Shown in pieces: positions 1-7,215 of a stretch of DNA of 15,173 nucleotides (the stretch's first letter is position 1; the number at the start of each line of letters is the position of its first letter). Source of the DNA: Cytidiella melzeri (Eukaryota > Basidiomycota > Agaricomycetes > Polyporales > Irpicaceae); NCBI GenBank assembly GCA_022592445.1, contig JABYQR010000630.1, positions 1 to 15,173 of the forward strand. Reading direction: 5' to 3'. The translations under genes were made by a program, and so were the position numbers. The notes beneath the pieces were generated by a model. It was not told where the DNA came from and did no database searches. It saw only the letters and a program-made list of their open reading frames with translations.

Positions 1-449
1 ATCTAGGGGTTGATAATTTGTGGTTAGCTTCCAAAGTACTGGTAATTCTTGATCAGAACCAATGATATTTGTGGCATGTCTTCTGATTGTATGCCTTGTT
101 CAGAGAGCAAGCAATGTCTGTAGATTGCTGCACATGTACCTGACCCAAATTTGACATCATTTGCCAGCAAGAGTGGAGTTTGAATCTGAGTCTGAGTGAC
201 TTATTTCAGTAGACTGGCCATAACTTGCTCAATTCCACTTCAATTGACAGGATGTTTGTACCAGGATGTTGCCACAAGATAGGGCTATCCAGAAAATGGG
301 CACACTATAAGAATAAATTTTGATATCTCATCAACAGTTGATTAAGGATGCAAATGTTCAGTTCCGATATATACATGCTCTACTATAAACTAAACACATT
401 TTTTAAGATGTACAACATTCAAATCAAACCTTGTACTTCAGGAATTGTA
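1..449. other. Non-coding stretch, no gene seen
   Basis: No open frame with coding character, RNA gene or clear repeat boundary is visible. The sequence is A/T-leaning and unstructured. Its right end adjoins a short relic resembling the LTR/leader junction of a Ty3 element, so part of it could be a decayed LTR, but I could not identify a matching LTR start. Confidence 0.5.
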
Positions 450-516
450 TCTTGCCATTTGCTGGCCCTACTCCCGCAAGTCTAGCCCACGCACCAAGAA
501 GATCCACTTGATTGGC
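450..516 (+). repeat. Relic resembling the leader of element 2
   Basis: Positions 481-516 match 5413-5448 (just inside the 5' LTR of element 2) at 31 of 36 bases without gaps, including an identical run of 15 bases (GCACCAAGAAGATC and its preceding C). Just upstream both sites carry CATTTG at the place where the LTR of element 2 ends (CA), followed by the 2-nt gap and the primer site. This suggests a diverged relative of that family left an LTR/leader junction here. The sequence where the primer site would be (TGCTGGCCCT) differs from element 2, and no complement to it is seen upstream, so the LTR is either decayed or truncated. Confidence 0.45.
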
Positions 517-539
517 TCCGTGAGAGGGAGTTCAGACAA

Positions 540-1080
540 TCAAGGTAGCTACACAACACCATGAAACTTGTATAGGTACCTGAGCAGTGCAGACCAGAGA
601 CAGTTCAAATGATGAAGGTAGCTATGCAACATCATAAAACTGTATATAGATACATGAGCAGTGTAAAATGTAGGAAACAGGCTGTGTAAGTGGAGAGACA
701 AAAATCAAGGAAACATGGCTGGAACATTATGAAACTTTTATGAGTACAGATATCAGCCAAACATAGCTGCAACACTATGAAACATGTATGAATGCATGAG
801 CGATGCAAAACAGAGGCAGTACAAAGAATCAAGGTGGCTACGCAACATGAAAACTTGTACATGGATGCATGAGCAGTGCAAAAAATAGGGAACAGTCTGT
901 ATAAGTGGAGAGACAAAGATAGCTAGAACATCATCAAACTTGTATGAGTACATGAGCAGTGCAAAACAAAGGCAGTACAAATGATCAAGGTAGTTATGCA
1001 GCATTGAGAAACTGTGTATGAGTGCATGAACAGTGCAAAATGTAGGAAAGAGGCTTTACAAGTGGAGGAAACAAAGATGA
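540..1080 (+). repeat. Degenerate tandem array, about seven units
   Basis: A motif like AACATCATGAAACTTGTATG followed by AGTACATGAGCAGTGCAAAA recurs about seven times, with the AACAT-like core starting near 555, 628, 723, 771, 844, 927 and 1000. Spacings are 73, 95, 48, 73, 83 and 73 bp. The unit tails alternate between one type (cagaggcagtacaaatgatcaagg) seen in pieces and another (gtaggaaacaggctgtgtaagtgg) seen in pieces, hinting at a two-unit higher-order period of roughly 160 bp. Open frames on the minus strand inside the array are produced by the repetition and show no recognisable protein, so I call it a minisatellite-like array rather than coding DNA. Confidence 0.7.
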
Positions 1081-1325
1081 AACACACATGTTCCAGTTTC
1101 ATGCAGGTGTTGGTGCCTAAATCTTTCTACGTGCATAATATTCCAGAATACCATGAAATACAGGTATAGTATAGTAGAGAATTGTAATGTAGTGTATTGT
1201 ATTCAATGGTACTTGTTGTGGATGGCCCGACTAGCCCTTAATTTTCGCAATTTACCTCTTGTTTTTATCTGTAAAACTCCTAGCCCCCATCTCAACCTCT
1301 TGGTCTTTACTGGGCTAGATTTCTG

Positions 1326-1430
1326 AACAAGTCTGATAGCTGGTGAACGCATTGTGCTTCACGCCTGCCACCACCTCTTCGTTGTTGTCCACAGCGTGTC
1401 CCTGTTTGTCATGTCGAGCCCTGTCTCCAT
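1326..1430 (-). repeat. Dispersed repeat, copy A (minus orientation)
   Basis: Read on the minus strand this segment matches 4585-4679 on the plus strand over about 95 bases. Shared blocks include GAGACAGGGCTC, GACAAACAGGGACAC and GTGAAGCACAATGC followed by TTCACCAGCTATCA. Copy B has a net deletion of about 11 bases in the middle. One minus-strand frame of copy A is open for about 35 codons and reads plausibly as protein (it includes AGVKHNAFTSYQTC), but it matches no family I recognise. It could be an exon relic of an older transposon or gene fragment. Confidence 0.6.
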
Positions 1431-2129
1431 ATCAGTACTTGTATTCTGGATTTCTATGCACAAGAGAGTTATTAGTATGTACTCAATGATATTCTGATAT
1501 AATATTGCATTATAATGGTATTTTTGCAGAGCACTAACCTTGTGGCACAAGCAGTATTCTCAATGATAACATCACATTATCAGTGAAAGTTGTCCCAACA
1601 GCAATGAGAAATCACTAATCATGCCTTATCCAGTAAAAAACTTACCAAATTTGGGATATTCAACCCAAAATAGTGCCTAACAGTATGGGGTTTTGTTGTC
1701 AAAGAATAGGATTATGGAACATGGGGTTTTCTGGGGTTTCAGCTGGAATTCTCTTCGATGGAAGTTGGTCAAGTGAAAATGTATGGGTTTTGGGCTATGA
1801 GGGTATGGGTTAAGGGGAGTTAATTCTTAAATCATGTATATTCTTGTTGCATTGGCAGTAAGTACTGCAACAGATAGTTCCACAAGCTGTACTTGTTTCT
1901 CAAGCAAACATTACCATCAGAACACAGCCTGCAGCAGTTGCAAAAAGGATAAGGCAGTTCAAACATCAACATGACACATGTAACATGTTCAAGGAACTGA
2001 TTCTATCAAACCATTGCAAGACCCTATCATTTGAGAGCTGTGTCATCAGTAGTGAGCACTGCAAGAATCAATGACAAGATATATACAGCCTCTTGCCACA
2101 TGCCTTGTATCTCAGTGCCCCTCTTTTCT
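1431..2129. other. Non-coding stretch, no gene seen
   Basis: No coding region or RNA gene is supported. Around 1684-1825 there is a loose clustering of GGGGTTTT and ATGGGTTT-like motifs (for example near 1685, 1721 and 1732), G/T-rich on the plus strand, but without a regular period. From about 2031 a plus-strand frame opens, but its composition (hydrophobic, Ser/Cys/Leu-rich) does not look like selected protein. Confidence 0.5.
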
Positions 2130-2540
2130 CCAGATATTTTTGTTGCTCAGTGCTGGCTGGTAAGTACATTGTTATTGGCTTTGTTTTGGATCACTGTACC
2201 AACAGTGTCCTTGCAGCTAGCAATTATACTTCTTTGTCAAGTCCTTGCAAAACCGCTCCTCATTCTTTTACCTCAGCACACCTCCATTGCTCAGGACAAT
2301 ACATTGCTTCAGCACTGTTTAGTAGGTACATTGCTGTTTGCATTCCCTCTAGTCAGTGTACTGAAATTTCTTGCAGCTAGCTGTTCCATTGAAGAACACC
2401 TCATCCTTGTACTTCATCCAACCTCTGATTTCATTGCCCCAGGTTTTCTCATTACTTCAGCACTGGTATGTAAGTCTATTGTTGTTAACACTGTGTCTTT
2501 GTACTGAGGTTGCTTCAGCTAGCTGTCTTACTGCCCTTTT
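2130..2540 (+). repeat. Three-unit tandem module with intron-like signals
   Basis: Three related units follow each other. Each has a CAGTGCTGG/CAGCACTG-like block (near 2148, 2310, 2458), then a donor-like stretch (GGTAAGTACATTG at 2159, TAGGTACATTGCTG at 2333, TGTAAGTCTATTGTTG at 2469), then a pyrimidine-rich stretch ending in GCAGCTAGC or TCAGCTAGC (CAGCTAG at 2214, 2374 and 2516). The repeat period is thus about 140-170 bp. Each unit contains a GT...AG segment of about 45-60 nt, the usual size of a basidiomycete intron. Whether these are real introns of a gene leading into the coding segment at 2710, or simply a tandem duplication, cannot be told from sequence alone. Confidence 0.5.
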
Positions 2541-2709
2541 GTGCCCTTTCTCCTACACTGTCATGTGGTCTTCAGCATCTCTCAATTTGCTTGCCAAAAT
2601 TGTTGTCATTATGTTCTGTGGGGCTGCTGTGTCTGCCTTCCCATGCTGTGGCTTGGAATCCCACCTGTCAGCTTTATCTGGCAGGTCCAGGAACTCAGTG
2701 GAATGGAGC

Positions 2710-3075
2710 ATGAGCACAGGAGAGCTATTTCCTCGGAGTCACAATATTGGCATGACAAGCCTTCCCACACCTCCTGAGGTAGTGCAATTTCACCAGACAG
2801 AACGTTCTCGCACACAGCTTCAGCTGGAACGCCAACTAGCTCGGCAGCAAGCCCGGCAGCAAGCTCTGCAAGAGCTCAGGGATGGAAATCACCCAGAACT
2901 ACTTAAGATGTGGGGTACAGAGGAAGAAAGACAGAATGCAATTTCTGATGTGGGAGAGCAGCTCATCAGTGGTACATCCAAAGAAGGTTATCGGCCCTTA
3001 TATGAATTTGTGATGCAGCGGGAAGACAACGCAGTTAAAGAACTGGACCAGAGCAGAGAGCTCTCTGCAGAGTAA
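2710..3075 (+). CDS. Hypothetical protein or last exon, 121 codons
   Basis: I do not recognise this protein. The frame is open from 2371, but coding character only starts near the ATG at 2710 (MSTGELF), which I chose as the conservative start. Roughly residues 30-60 form a Gln/Arg/Leu-rich stretch (ERSRTQLQLERQLARQQARQ) likely to be helical or coiled-coil. The C-terminal half is acidic and charged (KMWGTEEERQNAISD and EFVMQREDNAVKELDQSREL) and ends in TAA at 3073. No signal peptide or membrane segment is seen in this part. It may be the final exon of a longer host gene whose upstream exons lie in the repeated GT-AG module at 2130-2540, or a fragment of an old mobile element. A function is not assigned. 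Confidence 0.4.
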   Translation: MSTGELFPRSHNIGMTSLPTPPEVVQFHQTERSRTQLQLERQLARQQARQQALQELRDGNHPELLKMWGTEEERQNAISDVGEQLISGTSKEGYRPLYEFVMQREDNAVKELDQSRELSAE

Positions 3076-3713
3076 ACATGGAACAAAGGATAGAGTTGTA
3101 TGATATGCTGAATCTTCAGTTCATGTCTCAAGCTGTAGTAAAATTGCACCATATTCTTTCTTATACCAGAATTGGTTCCATATTGTTTTGTGCAAATACT
3201 TCTATGGTCTAGGTGTGAACAACAGCTGTTTGTACATAAACCATGGAATATGTATTCAAAACTTGTAATTTAGTTGAGTTGCACCAAAAACTCTTTGCCC
3301 CATGCCCAAGAAACTGTCCCATACTCTTCTCATACTCTTCATAATTACATATAAACATAAATTTTCAGAAAACAAAGATACAAGTGATAGACCACATAAT
3401 AGAGGCATATCATGCATGTTCTCATTCAATTTGACCTGCAGCTGCAGCCCTGTACCACAGTCACATGATGGTTTGATATATGAAACAGGTAATGTGATGG
3501 CAACCTGTATCATGGGCTTTTTAGCCAGCCTTGCTATTTAACCACTGTAAGGGGTCTCTCTTATGTGTCCCATTTGAGATAGGGTCCATATCTGTGTTTC
3601 AAATTGGCTTGAGTCTAGATCTTGTTCTGTCTTCTTTTGCAGACCATCCAATAGTGTTGCTTTACTTACAGTTCATCTATATTTGATGGGAGAACTTATA
3701 TGGTCAAATTGCC
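3076..3713. other. Non-coding stretch downstream of the hypothetical CDS
   Basis: Nothing gene-like is supported. Short frames on both strands (for example 3256-3541) overlap each other and have no coding character. The stretch presumably includes the 3' untranslated region of the upstream segment; no clear AATAAA signal stands out. Confidence 0.45.
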
Positions 3714-3788
3714 AGAATCCCAGAGACTGTAAACAGGGGTTCTACATATGTGTTGCACACAACCCATGATCCCAGTCTCTGGGATTCT
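3714..3788. repeat. Perfect 16-bp inverted repeat, 43-nt loop
   Basis: The arm AGAATCCCAGAGACTG at 3714-3729 is exactly reverse-complementary to CAGTCTCTGGGATTCT at 3773-3788. The 43-nt spacer has further partial pairing (GGGGTT against AACCC). It could fold into a stem-loop as RNA or cruciform, or be the terminal inverted repeats of a very small, deleted MITE. No target duplication is obvious at its edges. Confidence 0.65.
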
Positions 3789-4584
3789 TGATGTTTGAAT
3801 GTACAAACCCTGGCTTGGGTGCAGATGAGCCTCAAAGAAGAAGTCCCCCCCCCCCCCCTCCTGCCCCTCCCCCCCTGTCTCTACCCAAAGAGGTTCTTTG
3901 CCAACACCAGTTACTTGATGTCTTCCCTCAGGTTGCTTGGTGTTGCCCTTTACAAGCCTAAGACCTTGTGCCTTGCAGCTGTTCAATGAGTATAAATGTC
4001 AATGGTATTCTTGCTATACTTGTTGTAGTGAGAACTGATCACTTGAGCTTTTTAGCGCTAGGCAATACAGAACCTCAGAGTAGGTTGATTATCAGTGATT
4101 TAAGGTGTGAATAAGCGTTAATATCTCTTGCCATCATTTTTCTACATGCAGAAATGGATTATAATGTATGGGCTGACAAGCCTCATTTTACTTGGTGACA
4201 ACTTCCTGAAAAGAATTTAATGCATGAATATAACTCTGACAAGAGTTTGATGTGTAAAATGTGGTGTTTCTCTTCTGCTTATACTAGAAAAAGTATAACG
4301 CTGAGACACTGAGTCACGCTCTGAAGCAGATAACAACCCCAAAGACAACACAACCCAGCCACAAAGTGGCAATACAAGTGTAAGGGCGTGGAAGTGTGAA
4401 TGTGTTAAAGTTGTGCCAGTTGGCTAAGAGACCTAGTTAACCTGTGCTAAAAAGGGCGTTGAGGCTTTTAAGGTGAAGGGTTTTGTGATGTTTGAGCTAG
4501 GAGGGCAAAGTGCTACGCATATTGCAAGCAAAAGAGGAAACACAGCAAAAATACAAGAGTGAAAACCAATTCACCAAGGTATGA
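3789..4584. other. Non-coding stretch with a C14 tract
   Basis: A homopolymer of 14 C at 3845-3858 is followed by further C-rich sequence to about 3876. The rest up to 4584 shows no coding frame, RNA gene or LTR boundary. Small open frames across the C tract (poly-Pro on plus, poly-Gly on minus) are artefacts of base composition. Confidence 0.5.
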
Positions 4585-4679
4585 CACAGAGACAGGGCTC
4601 AACGAGACAAACAGGGACACAATGTGGATGACAATGAAGAGTGTGAAGCACAATGCATTCACCAGCTATCAAACTTATC
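4585..4679 (+). repeat. Dispersed repeat, copy B, interrupted by LTR of element 2
   Basis: This is the plus-strand counterpart of 1326-1430. Homology between the two copies ends within a few bases of 4679, where the LTR of element 2 begins, so the element appears to have inserted into an existing copy of this repeat. That independently supports the LTR start at 4680. The five bases TTATC at 4675-4679 would be the target duplication, but the other end of the element lies outside the window. Confidence 0.6.
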
Positions 4680-4900
4680 TGTTACGAACGGTCTTCACAC
4701 CCTATTATTTTCCTTTACTTCTTCGATTACCTTGATAAACCAGTTATCTTCTTTACAATTGCCTTGACAATCCAACTCGTCTTCCCTCCATCATTCCCTG
4801 ATCCACATCGCCTCCGTTCAACATGGACTATTATGTTATCAGTTGCCTTCTGATGTCCATTCAAACCTCGGACCTAATTCCGATTGGTTACCATTGCTTT

Positions 4901-5015
4901 GGTTCAACCCTCGGCCTTTCCATACCTCCGTTACCACTCCATTGGGTCCAACCCCGCCTATCCCCTGTTTCGGATCCAACTCCGTCTATCCCCTGTTTTG
5001 GGTTCAACCCCTTCT
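4901..5015 (+). repeat. Tandem motifs in U3 of element 2 LTR
   Basis: A unit of 28-29 bp beginning GGGTCCAACCCCG or GGATCCAACTCCG and containing CTATCCCCTGTTT is repeated at 4944-4971 and 4972-5000, with partial copies starting at 4901 and 5001 (GGTTCAACCC). Placed 190-290 bp upstream of the TATA box, such repeats could be promoter or enhancer elements; this role is inferred. Confidence 0.6.
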
Positions 5016-5194
5016 CCATTGATCTCTGCCTCATGTTTCCCCTTTCTATTGTTCCTTGTTTCCGCACCTTGACGGTCTTTTCTCTCATTGGCTTTCCAGA
5101 GTAGTGGCTGTTCTCTGTGCATTGTTCTTCCTTTCTGTTTCTCCGATTTGCTACCACTACCTCGGACTGGTCCAAAAGTAGTTAGGTCAACATG

Positions 5195-5202
5195 TATAAA
5201 TA
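5195..5202 (+). promoter_or_regulatory. TATA box of element 2
   Basis: TATAAATA lies within the LTR, with its first T exactly 34 nt upstream of the A at 5229 that begins the sequence complementary to the primer site. This spacing is as expected for a polymerase II start and equals that of element 1. Confidence 0.7.
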
Positions 5203-5228
5203 GCCGTTAGACATGGGGCTAGAACCTC

Positions 5229-5238
5229 AGTCTATCCA
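5229..5238 (+). promoter_or_regulatory. Predicted RNA 5' end / self-primer of element 2
   Basis: AGTCTATCCA is the exact reverse complement of TGGATAGACT at 5395-5404. In Tf1-type elements the first 10-11 nt of the mRNA pair with the primer binding site and, after RNase H cleavage, prime reverse transcription. The position 34 nt after the start of the TATA box fits a transcription start at 5229. Confidence 0.75.
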
Positions 5239-5394
5239 CTTCGTATCAAGATTCCTTCTATCAAACCATCATCTGTCTGCCACTGTGCTTGACAGCAACC
5301 GCGCGGCCTAGACCATCATCAGACCTTGAGTGTAGCTACACCAAGGGGTTCTGACCTGACAACTTGTCCCTTGACGATAGTCGGTCTTAACATT

Positions 5395-5404
5395 TGGATA
5401 GACT
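5395..5404 (+). promoter_or_regulatory. Self-priming primer binding site of element 2
   Basis: TGGATAGACT begins after a 2-nt gap (TT, 5393-5394) from the LTR end at 5392. It pairs perfectly over 10 nt with the predicted RNA start at 5229-5238. It also begins TGG like a tRNA-complementary site, but the exact match to its own predicted 5' end makes self-priming the better reading. Confidence 0.75.
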
Positions 5405-5501
5405 CTTCTGGGTCTACCCCGCGCACCAAGAAGATCAACTCGGTTGGCAACGACTGCAGTCTTGCTGCAATCCCTTGTCATCCTCGCTAGCCTTACCCTG
5501 G

Positions 5502-5516
5502 ATGGGAAGCAGCAAC
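5502..5516 (+). CDS. Minimal uORF in element 2 leader (split by insertion)
   Basis: The first ATG after the predicted start of the element 2 RNA is at 5502, ending an ATG-free leader of about 270 nt. Before element 1 inserted, it encoded only Met-Gly-Ser-Ser-Asn followed by TAG (now 13666-13668). The next ATG is that of the pre-gag ORF, 25 nt after the insertion point. Such a short uORF could allow reinitiation and tune translation of the next frame. It is now disrupted, because element 1 inserted between its last sense codon and its stop. Confidence 0.4.
5512..5516. repeat. Target site duplication of element 1, left copy
   Basis: GCAAC immediately left of the LTR start (TGTTGCGG at 5517) is repeated exactly at 13661-13665, directly right of the other LTR. 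A 5-bp duplication is typical of Ty3 integrases and shows that both ends of element 1 are intact and in their original place. Confidence 0.95.
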
Positions 5517-6215
5517 TGTTGCGGAGCGACTGCTGCTATACTGCTAAACCCTAAACAAGGGCAGAGAAGAGGGGGAGTGAAAGTGGAAGTGGATCTCCAA
5601 CGACGACAACGAGGTCAAAGTCGATGATAAGCAGGCAAGCAGGCTCAGAGGCCGGATACTGGCAGTGCAAATGACGAAGTTAATATTATGCTTATACTAG
5701 GTTACATTGAGTAACTCACCTGGCAGTGCAAATGACGAAGAGGTCAAGATGCAGAACCAGGGAGGGTAAGGGGTACTATATATACTGTGTCTGGGTGGTC
5801 TGTGCACCAGTTCCCACACTAGGGACTGGAGTAACAATAGAACAATAAGGGACCTGAGTAACTGTCAAGGACCTGAGTAACTGTCAAGGACCAGGGTACA
5901 TAGAACAATAGGATTAGAACAATAGACAATAGAACAATAGCATCAGGAACAATAGAACAATAGGAACTGGGGGAATCCCTATCAATGGAAGTTGAACAAT
6001 AGAACAATAGCCTAGGTTGATCTGGAACCGCTCCAGATTGAGTCTAGGGTTTGGGTCTGGACTATGGATAATAAGGCAGGATGTCACGTGACCCGGGTTA
6101 GGGTTAGGTCCGGTAACACTCCTAGCCGGAAAATAAGCGCTCTAGATAGGCGCCTAAGGCTGTAAACTTGTGGCATTGTTGGAAAAATCCGGTCTCTGTT
6201 GGACTATCCATGTCA
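5517..6215 (-). repeat. 3' LTR of element 1 (699 bp)
   Basis: It is about 99% identical to 12922-13660 outside three indels: 19 bp (one tandem unit), 22 bp and 1 bp. It starts TGTTGCGG and ends CCATGTCA on the plus strand. A TATA box lies at 5777-5784, and the copy of the RNA start (self-primer) at 5741-5750. Substitutions relative to the other LTR are six, all transitions, five of them at CpG sites. The U3 half holds many GAACAATAG motifs (about 5834-6012), a CACGTG at 6085-6090 and two telomere-like TTAGGG units near 6095-6108. Confidence 0.95.
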
Positions 6216-6232
6216 TTACCCCCCTCCTAAAA
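6216..6232 (-). promoter_or_regulatory. Polypurine tract of element 1
   Basis: On the minus strand the bases just before the 3' LTR read TTTTAGGAGGGGGGTAA, a purine core AGGAGGGGGG preceded by a T-rich stretch, as expected for the plus-strand primer of an LTR element. It begins only 2 nt after the pol stop codon (TGA at 6234-6236). Confidence 0.85.
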
Positions 6233-6233
6233 T

Positions 6234-6735
6234 TCATCGCCTCGATGAACTAAGACCAGGGACTCTACCATCTGCCCACTCGAGGTCAGATGCAATAGCT
6301 TCTGTGATGTTCTCCAACGGTTTCCAAGGAATGGAGTTGAAGAGTGCTTTGGGCAATTTCTGAGGTGCGTTGGTATGTCTGGCGTGGAACTCTGCAATGC
6401 TCTCTTTCGCATTGGTCAGATTTACTGCAGGTTCCCACGTTACATCGCCTTCTTTATAGCCTTTCCATTTGACTAGGTACTGCATCTGCTTCCGATAGAT
6501 CCGACTGTCTAGGATCTTCTCAACTTCATAGACTTGTTGATCATCTACTATGATCGGTGCTGGTGGTTCTGGTATGAGGCCGTTTACTTCGTTTCCTCAA
6601 TACGGAGATAGCCGTTCAACGTTGATGTTGTTGTGAATACGATATCCGGATTTGAGTTTGATCCGATATGTATGTTCACCGGTTTTCTGAAGAACTGTGA
6701 ATGGACCGAGTTGTCTAGGCCCTAGCTTGTCAGAC
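6234..6735 (-). pseudogene. pol 3' part: integrase GPY/F and chromodomain (broken)
   Basis: One frame continues from about 6735 to the TGA at 6234. It first gives the GPY/F module of integrase (KLGPRQLGPFTVLQ, then YRIKL and INVERLSPY), then an in-frame TGA at 6597-6599, then a chromodomain (YEVEKILDSRIYRK, YLVKWKGYKEGDVTWEP, AKESIAEFHARH), whose aromatic residues match the histone-tail binding fold. In chromoviruses this domain directs integration to particular chromatin. The TGA replaces what could have been a CGA codon (CpG change). A frameshift near 6725-6745 separates this frame from the integrase core. The chromodomain itself looks intact. Confidence 0.85.
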
Positions 6736-7215
6736 TGCTGATGTACTTGACGTTCTTGGAAGACAACCACACGAGGTCCCCTTCCTTGAAGACTGGAGTA
6801 GTTCTGCGGGTGTATGTGGAAGCTTTGGCCATCTTTTCCTTAGATAGACGCGAGGCAGCTTCAGCTTCTGCCCGAACCTGTCTGAGCTTTTCTAGACGTG
6901 CATCTAGGTTCGGCATGCGACTTTGACGACCAATGGGAATGGTAAAGTCCGGTAGATACCCGTACATGACTTCAAACGGAGAGTGCTGAGTAGATGAGTT
7001 GACCCGGGAGTTGATGGCAAATTCAGCCACTGGGATGTATTCTGCCCAATCATCTTGTTGTTGGTCAACAAAGAGTCGTAGAATCTTTTCTACCTCTTGA
7101 TTGGTTCTTTCCGTTTGACCGTTGGCCTGAGGGTGGTAGGCGGTAGTCATGGCGCCAGTGATGCCTAGTCGTTTGTACAACGCTTGCATGACACGAGCTG
7201 CAAACTGGGGTCCTC
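6722..7215 (-). pseudogene. pol: integrase core, second half (frameshifted)
   Basis: The frame restarts near 7215 with SDRGPQF, the block holding the second catalytic Asp of the D,D-35-E triad. It continues with LYKRLGITG, TAYHPQANGQTERTNQ (catalytic Glu, residue 27 counting from the Met at 7189) and FAINSRVNSSTQHSPFEVMYG, all standard for Ty3 integrases. It then enters the region before GPY/F (EGDLVWLSSKNVK) and runs out of frame near 6740, reaching a stop at 6722. It is displaced by one base from the upstream RNase H/integrase frame, so the triad is split over two frames. Confidence 0.9.

Larger units (their letters stand above)
4680..5392 (+). mobile_element. 5' LTR of element 2 (Ty3/gypsy type, plus strand)
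   Basis: This 713-bp segment starts TGTTACGAAC and ends GGTCTTAACA, giving the usual TG...CA ends with a 5-bp terminal inverted repeat (TGTTA/TAACA). It contains a TATA box at 5195-5202 and is followed by a 2-nt gap and a primer site complementary to the predicted start of its own RNA. Downstream come a leader, a pre-gag ORF and a gag (13691-15173), separated from this LTR by the insertion of element 1. The U3 part has tandem motifs. Only one LTR is in the window, so the boundaries rest on the end motifs, the primer site, and the loss of homology to the flanking repeat at 4680. Confidence 0.75.

Noticed and set aside
540..1080. Possible CRISPR array or coding ORFs on the minus strand (632-916, 753-1004)
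   Set aside because: Units are long, degenerate and contiguous without unique spacers of constant length; the frames arise from the repetition and have a Cys/Leu/His-rich nonsense composition.
2031..2507. Plus-strand frame of 158 codons
   Set aside because: It lies across the tandem GT-AG module, has no recognisable domain and no coding-like composition; kept as a repeat, not a gene.
3714..3788. Bacterial-type rho-independent terminator
   Set aside because: Loop is 43 nt, no T tract follows, and the window is eukaryotic.
3696..3989. Overlapping ORFs across the C14 tract
   Set aside because: Poly-Pro or poly-Gly stretches from homopolymers; no protein features.
5395..5410. Ordinary tRNA primer site of element 2 (begins TGG)
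   Set aside because: The exact 10-nt complement at the predicted RNA start explains it better; no initiator-Met-like sequence follows.
6095..6108. Telomere or interstitial telomeric repeat
   Set aside because: Only about two TTAGGG units, present identically in both LTRs, so part of the element.
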